This document shows, in pieces, positions 47,062 through 64,000 of a stretch of DNA of 64,000 nt (position 1 is its first letter; every line of letters begins with the position of its first letter). Made by a program: the position numbers and the translations under genes. The notes under the pieces are model-generated. The model was not told where the DNA came from. It ran no database searches and worked only from the letters and a program-made list of their open reading frames with translations. Origin of the DNA: Lingula anatina (taxonomy: Eukaryota; Brachiopoda; Lingulata; Lingulida; Lingulidae); NCBI RefSeq assembly GCF_001039355.2, contig NW_019773836.1:263736-327735 (forward strand), written 5' to 3'.

Positions 47062-47597
47062 CAGGCCTACCCAACTACCAGACTCGGCACACAAGGATCC
47101 TGAATTAACCGGTATATCGGACCACACTACCTGTTTTCAAGGTGTGTGTCAGATCGTATCAGTCAGAACCACGACAGGATGAGCCCACGCTCGGTTGTTA
47201 GCTTGATTGGACAGTAAACGATTGTCGTAAAATCGCTATATTATTTTAAAACCGGGTGCATACATTTGAAAGTCACCTAGATGAACCTTAGACTGCCACA
47301 TTAATCTAATGCAATGCAAAAAGCCCTATCAAAAGTGGTTAAAACATTCAAACCGAATGTCGTAAAGTCCCCATATACCCCCATAGAGACAATAAAATAG
47401 AGTACTCTAAAGTAAGAGTACAGTTTAAGGTTGTTCAGCCGAGCGTGGATGAGCCCGCAGTCGTCCTACAAAATTTGTTCTGGGGTATGATACTCCGAAA
47501 TGCGATCTGACACACACCTTGAAAACGGGTAGTGTGGTCCGATATACCGGTTAATTCAGGATCCTTATGTGCCGAGTCTGGTAGTTGGGTAGGCCTG
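47062..47597. mobile_element. MITE, CAGGCCTACCC family (copy b, complete)
   Basis: 536 bp with long TIRs (about 100 bp) ending CAGGCCTACCCAACTACC and GGTAGTTGGGTAGGCCTG, and a 5-bp target duplication TTTGT at 47057-47061 and 47598-47602. The empty site in the copy 1 spacer has one TTTGT. No coding capacity. It is the best-preserved member of the family seen at 34909-35198, and lies only 20 bp from the element ending at 47042. Confidence 0.85.
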
Positions 47598-48234
47598 TTT
47601 GTACTGGGATCCAATATAATCATTTCAAAACCACAAGGCACAAATGCGCCCGTTTTTTTCTAGATGAAAAATGGTGCACTTTGTGGTTGCTGATACTTTT
47701 TCACTTAAAGGAATCGACTTTTCGATTATTATAACTAAAATTGTAACTACTTTTTAAACGAGATAACGGCAAATAATTACATTGGCATAAGTTCGGTCAT
47801 ACTTGATTATTCTTTACACGTAGAGATGTTATCTTGAATACCGTTTAGACTATCTTTCCTCTTTACATATCCATTCTGTCCGACTATTTTATCTACCCTA
47901 CTTTCATCAAAGACAAAGAATATGCTTTTCCTTTTTTATTGAGATTTTATGTACAATCTTTTTCATCATTTTACAAACATAATGTAATACAAAGGTAATG
48001 ACAATTTATGACATTACCACTTCAGGCGACAAAAACTTTTTCTTAGAATCTCTAAAACCGAACCGCGCATTCCCCATTGTCAAATACTCATGCTACAGAA
48101 TACATTTTTGTAACAACCTTTTTTCAAAGCTTCTACTTGTACTGTGTACATGGTCGATCACTTCAATAGAGGTTATTTACAAATATATCATTTCCTCGTA
48201 TAAATAAGATTTACAATTACGAAAAAAACTAAGG

Positions 48235-48360
48235 ATGGAAACCACACTGGCACTGCTGCTGTTCATTACAAGCTTGAAGACGAGCAAATCCGGAGACAAG
48301 TGTGCTGTTCGAGTTCTCTTCATTAAACAATTAAGACATACCCAAGTTCAACTTTCTTAA
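48235..48360 (+). other. Small reading frame with signal-peptide-like start (uncertain)
   Basis: An ATG at 48235 opens a 41-codon frame, METTLALLLFITSLKTSK..., ending TAA at 48360. The N-terminus looks like a signal peptide, and the frame could be a first exon or a remnant. There is no homologue elsewhere in the window and no convincing continuation exon. It sits at the point where the duplicated flank ends. Confidence 0.15.
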
Positions 48361-48788
48361 ATATAAACCACATACATAAATGATCTTATTAGTTTTTGAT
48401 TATTTACGAGGAACAAGAACTTAAGTGTGAAAGCTATGTGAACTTTAAAAACTAGTGATTTTCCGTCTTCAGCGGAAGTTTCACGCCGGTTCTCTCACCG
48501 TCTACAACACACTAATTTTACACTTCAAATGTGATTTTAAGCTTCTTCTGCTGTGGAACGGTAATTATTCACAAATTTCACACACCCGTTTCAATTTATT
48601 CTGCTCAAGTTTCATCAGTAACAAGTATCCAACTCTTTTATTTTTCAGAAAAAAAAAAACACTTCAACTGCTTGAAACGAAACATATCAAGACGTAGAAA
48701 TCAAAATATTTCATTCATTGAGTAACTACCATATCTACTGTCTACTAAAAGAAAAGCATACGTATCCTTTGTCCTCAAAAAATTAACT

Positions 48789-48794
48789 TTTATT
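48789..48794 (-). promoter_or_regulatory. Candidate polyadenylation signal for RPB1
   Basis: TTTATT on the + strand is AATAAA on the - strand, about 680 nt after the RPB1 stop. A further one lies near 48595-48600. Called on motif only. Confidence 0.3.
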
Positions 48795-49469
48795 GCCTTT
48801 CACCGGATCATGTATTATAATAAAATATAATTTACTCAGGTCCTGGTGTTTTTTTTCTATGTTAGATATATATATATCACCACTTTTTTTCAAAGAAAAT
48901 CAATACATAATTTTCATTCCTCAAATGACTATATACCAAAGTTGCTCACAACATATTGAATACAAAATATGTACAATGTAACTCAAGCAATATACACAGC
49001 TCAGTTCAGTATAAACGGTTCTCCACTTCTTTGCTGAAAACTTCATTTCATGAAGTTTGTTGACTGTACTTCAGTTCCAAATGCACAGCCCATTTAATCA
49101 ACTGAAATAGTTATCTAAAAACGACCTTGTCGTGCTAGGCACCAGGCTATTAAGCTTCCTCATCGCGTGCCCATCTGCATATTTACAAGCTGTCTAGTTC
49201 TGTTTTCTGTGAAGCACTCAAATTCCTTGCCCCTTATTTCATTTGCAAGAGTCCATTATGGTTTGAGAACTTCTCAAAGCAGCATTTTTTAAAATCAAAA
49301 CAATATGTTCCACTTCAAAATGTTCCACCGGCAAGAATCAAGTTCAAACAGAATGTCCAGTTTTTCTCTGCCTTGATCCTGTTCTGTCATACTTAGTAAA
49401 ACCATAGCAGTGCCAATGATAACATAACACAAGATGACCGACGTGTTGGTCAGTAGGATCCAGTAGTTC

Positions 49470-63284
<13,815 letters not shown>

Positions 63285-64000
63285 CTGGAAAGATGAGAAT
63301 TATTATGATTTAATGTTTGAATCAAAAATGAAATTAGCCCCGACAAGTTTTGGCATGTAAAAAAATGCAAAAGTATGCAAAACAATTCAATTTTGAAAAA
63401 ATAAACATGCTGCAGATATTTTACATTTCAAAATAACCATTTTTTGTATATTATTTTATGGTTATTCTTTAAAATAACAAGTTTCACGAAATTGCAAGTT
63501 ATATTAATAATTACTATGTAATGCCATGTTAGTGCCATGAGATTCTGTTGGGATTTTAGTTCTGGGAGAGTCAGTTGGAAAAAATCACCAAATAAATTGA
63601 TGTCTAGAATAGATGGGTAAATACTGTACTAGTAAATGGGAAATTAAAAATTGACCAAAACAGAAACAAAAGACAGTATCAAATTTCTTTGAGCTAACAA
63701 AATTAATATATCTAAAGCCATTACATGCACCAACCAGGAAAAAAAATCTACTTTTCTTTTACTAAAAGTTTTAGACATGTTTTATGCTTGCACTTTGGAA
63801 CCAGATAACACCTCAATGTTATCATTATACGTTTAATGTTTAACTTTATCGTGCCTTCTATGAATGTTGTATATTGCTTTTTCGTGGTAATAAAGATATT
63901 TATCATCGATTACATAATATTGTGCATCTGATGTATTTTTATATTACTAAACCCGGCCGGGTTTAGTATTTGATTTTAATATCGTTATCATTATCAAATA
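63285..64000 (-). other. RPB1 intron leading to the missing first exon(s)
   Basis: AT-rich sequence with no reading frame matching the conserved RPB1 N-terminus that should precede [12 protein letters not shown]. The first coding exon therefore lies beyond 64000. Confidence 0.7.

Larger units (their letters stand above)
44140..49469. other. Region between PAN-CBM copy 3 and the RPB1 gene (convergent)
   Basis: To about 48230 it is the 3' flank shared with copies 1 and 2, interrupted by two insertions (45749-47042 and 47062-47597). From about 48230 to 49469 it is unique and probably contains the RPB1 3' UTR on the - strand. One 41-codon frame at 48235-48360 is noted separately. No other exon is recognised. 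Confidence 0.6.

Overview
This window is nuclear DNA from an invertebrate animal, most likely marine. Every gene is split by short GT-AG introns, the intergenic DNA is AT-rich, and (AT)n, (GA)n, (TC/AC)n and (ATTT)n arrays and small terminal-inverted-repeat elements are scattered throughout. A tandem family of CYP2-type P450 genes with the nine-exon structure known from vertebrate CYP2 genes, next to a single-copy RNA polymerase II gene, fits a mollusc, another lophotrochozoan or an invertebrate deuterostome. I cannot name the species from sequence alone.

Layout. (1) 1-22843, + strand: four CYP2-clan cytochrome P450 genes in tandem. Only the last exon of the first (49-230) lies in the window. 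Two close paralogues of 499 aa (2850-7674 and 10352-14440) arose by tandem duplication that included about 1.5-2 kb of upstream DNA. A more diverged 500-aa gene (16574-22843) follows. (2) 22844-48230, + strand: three copies of a six-exon gene for a secreted protein of about 260 aa, with a signal peptide, a PAN/apple-like domain and a carbohydrate-binding-module-like (CBM_4_9 type) domain (24126-27582, 31757-35513, 40896-44139). The second and third copies are each preceded by a stranded P450 terminal exon (30453-30634; 38207-38377 and 39532-39713). The array therefore grew by duplication of a unit of about 7.8 kb that starts inside the last P450 intron. All stranded exons have TAC (Tyr) in place of the heme-ligand TGC (Cys), so the lesion predates their spread. 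(3) 49470-63284, - strand: the RPB1 (POLR2A) gene for the largest subunit of RNA polymerase II, 24 exons in the window and a 5' end beyond 64000. It includes the [10 protein letters not shown] catalytic motif, the bridge helix, the trigger loop and a C-terminal domain of 50 heptads.

How the genes work together: the P450s are expected to be ER-membrane monooxygenases for xenobiotics or lipophilic endogenous substrates. The PAN-CBM proteins are predicted to be secreted glycan or protein binders. RPB1 is a housekeeping neighbour transcribed convergently towards the array. Nothing indicates a shared pathway; the P450 tail and the PAN-CBM gene are linked by duplication history.

Assembly notes: single-N placeholders sit at 14220 (P450 intron 8) and 39219. 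The 1.3 kb on either side of the second N is nearly identical, as expected if two overlapping contigs or haplotypes were left unmerged. Mobile elements, several private to one paralogue, include a TTAA-flanked element (33952-34288), a two-copy CAGGCCTACCC-ended family (34909-35198 and 47062-47597) and a 1.3-kb GGGCCC-ended element (45749-47042).
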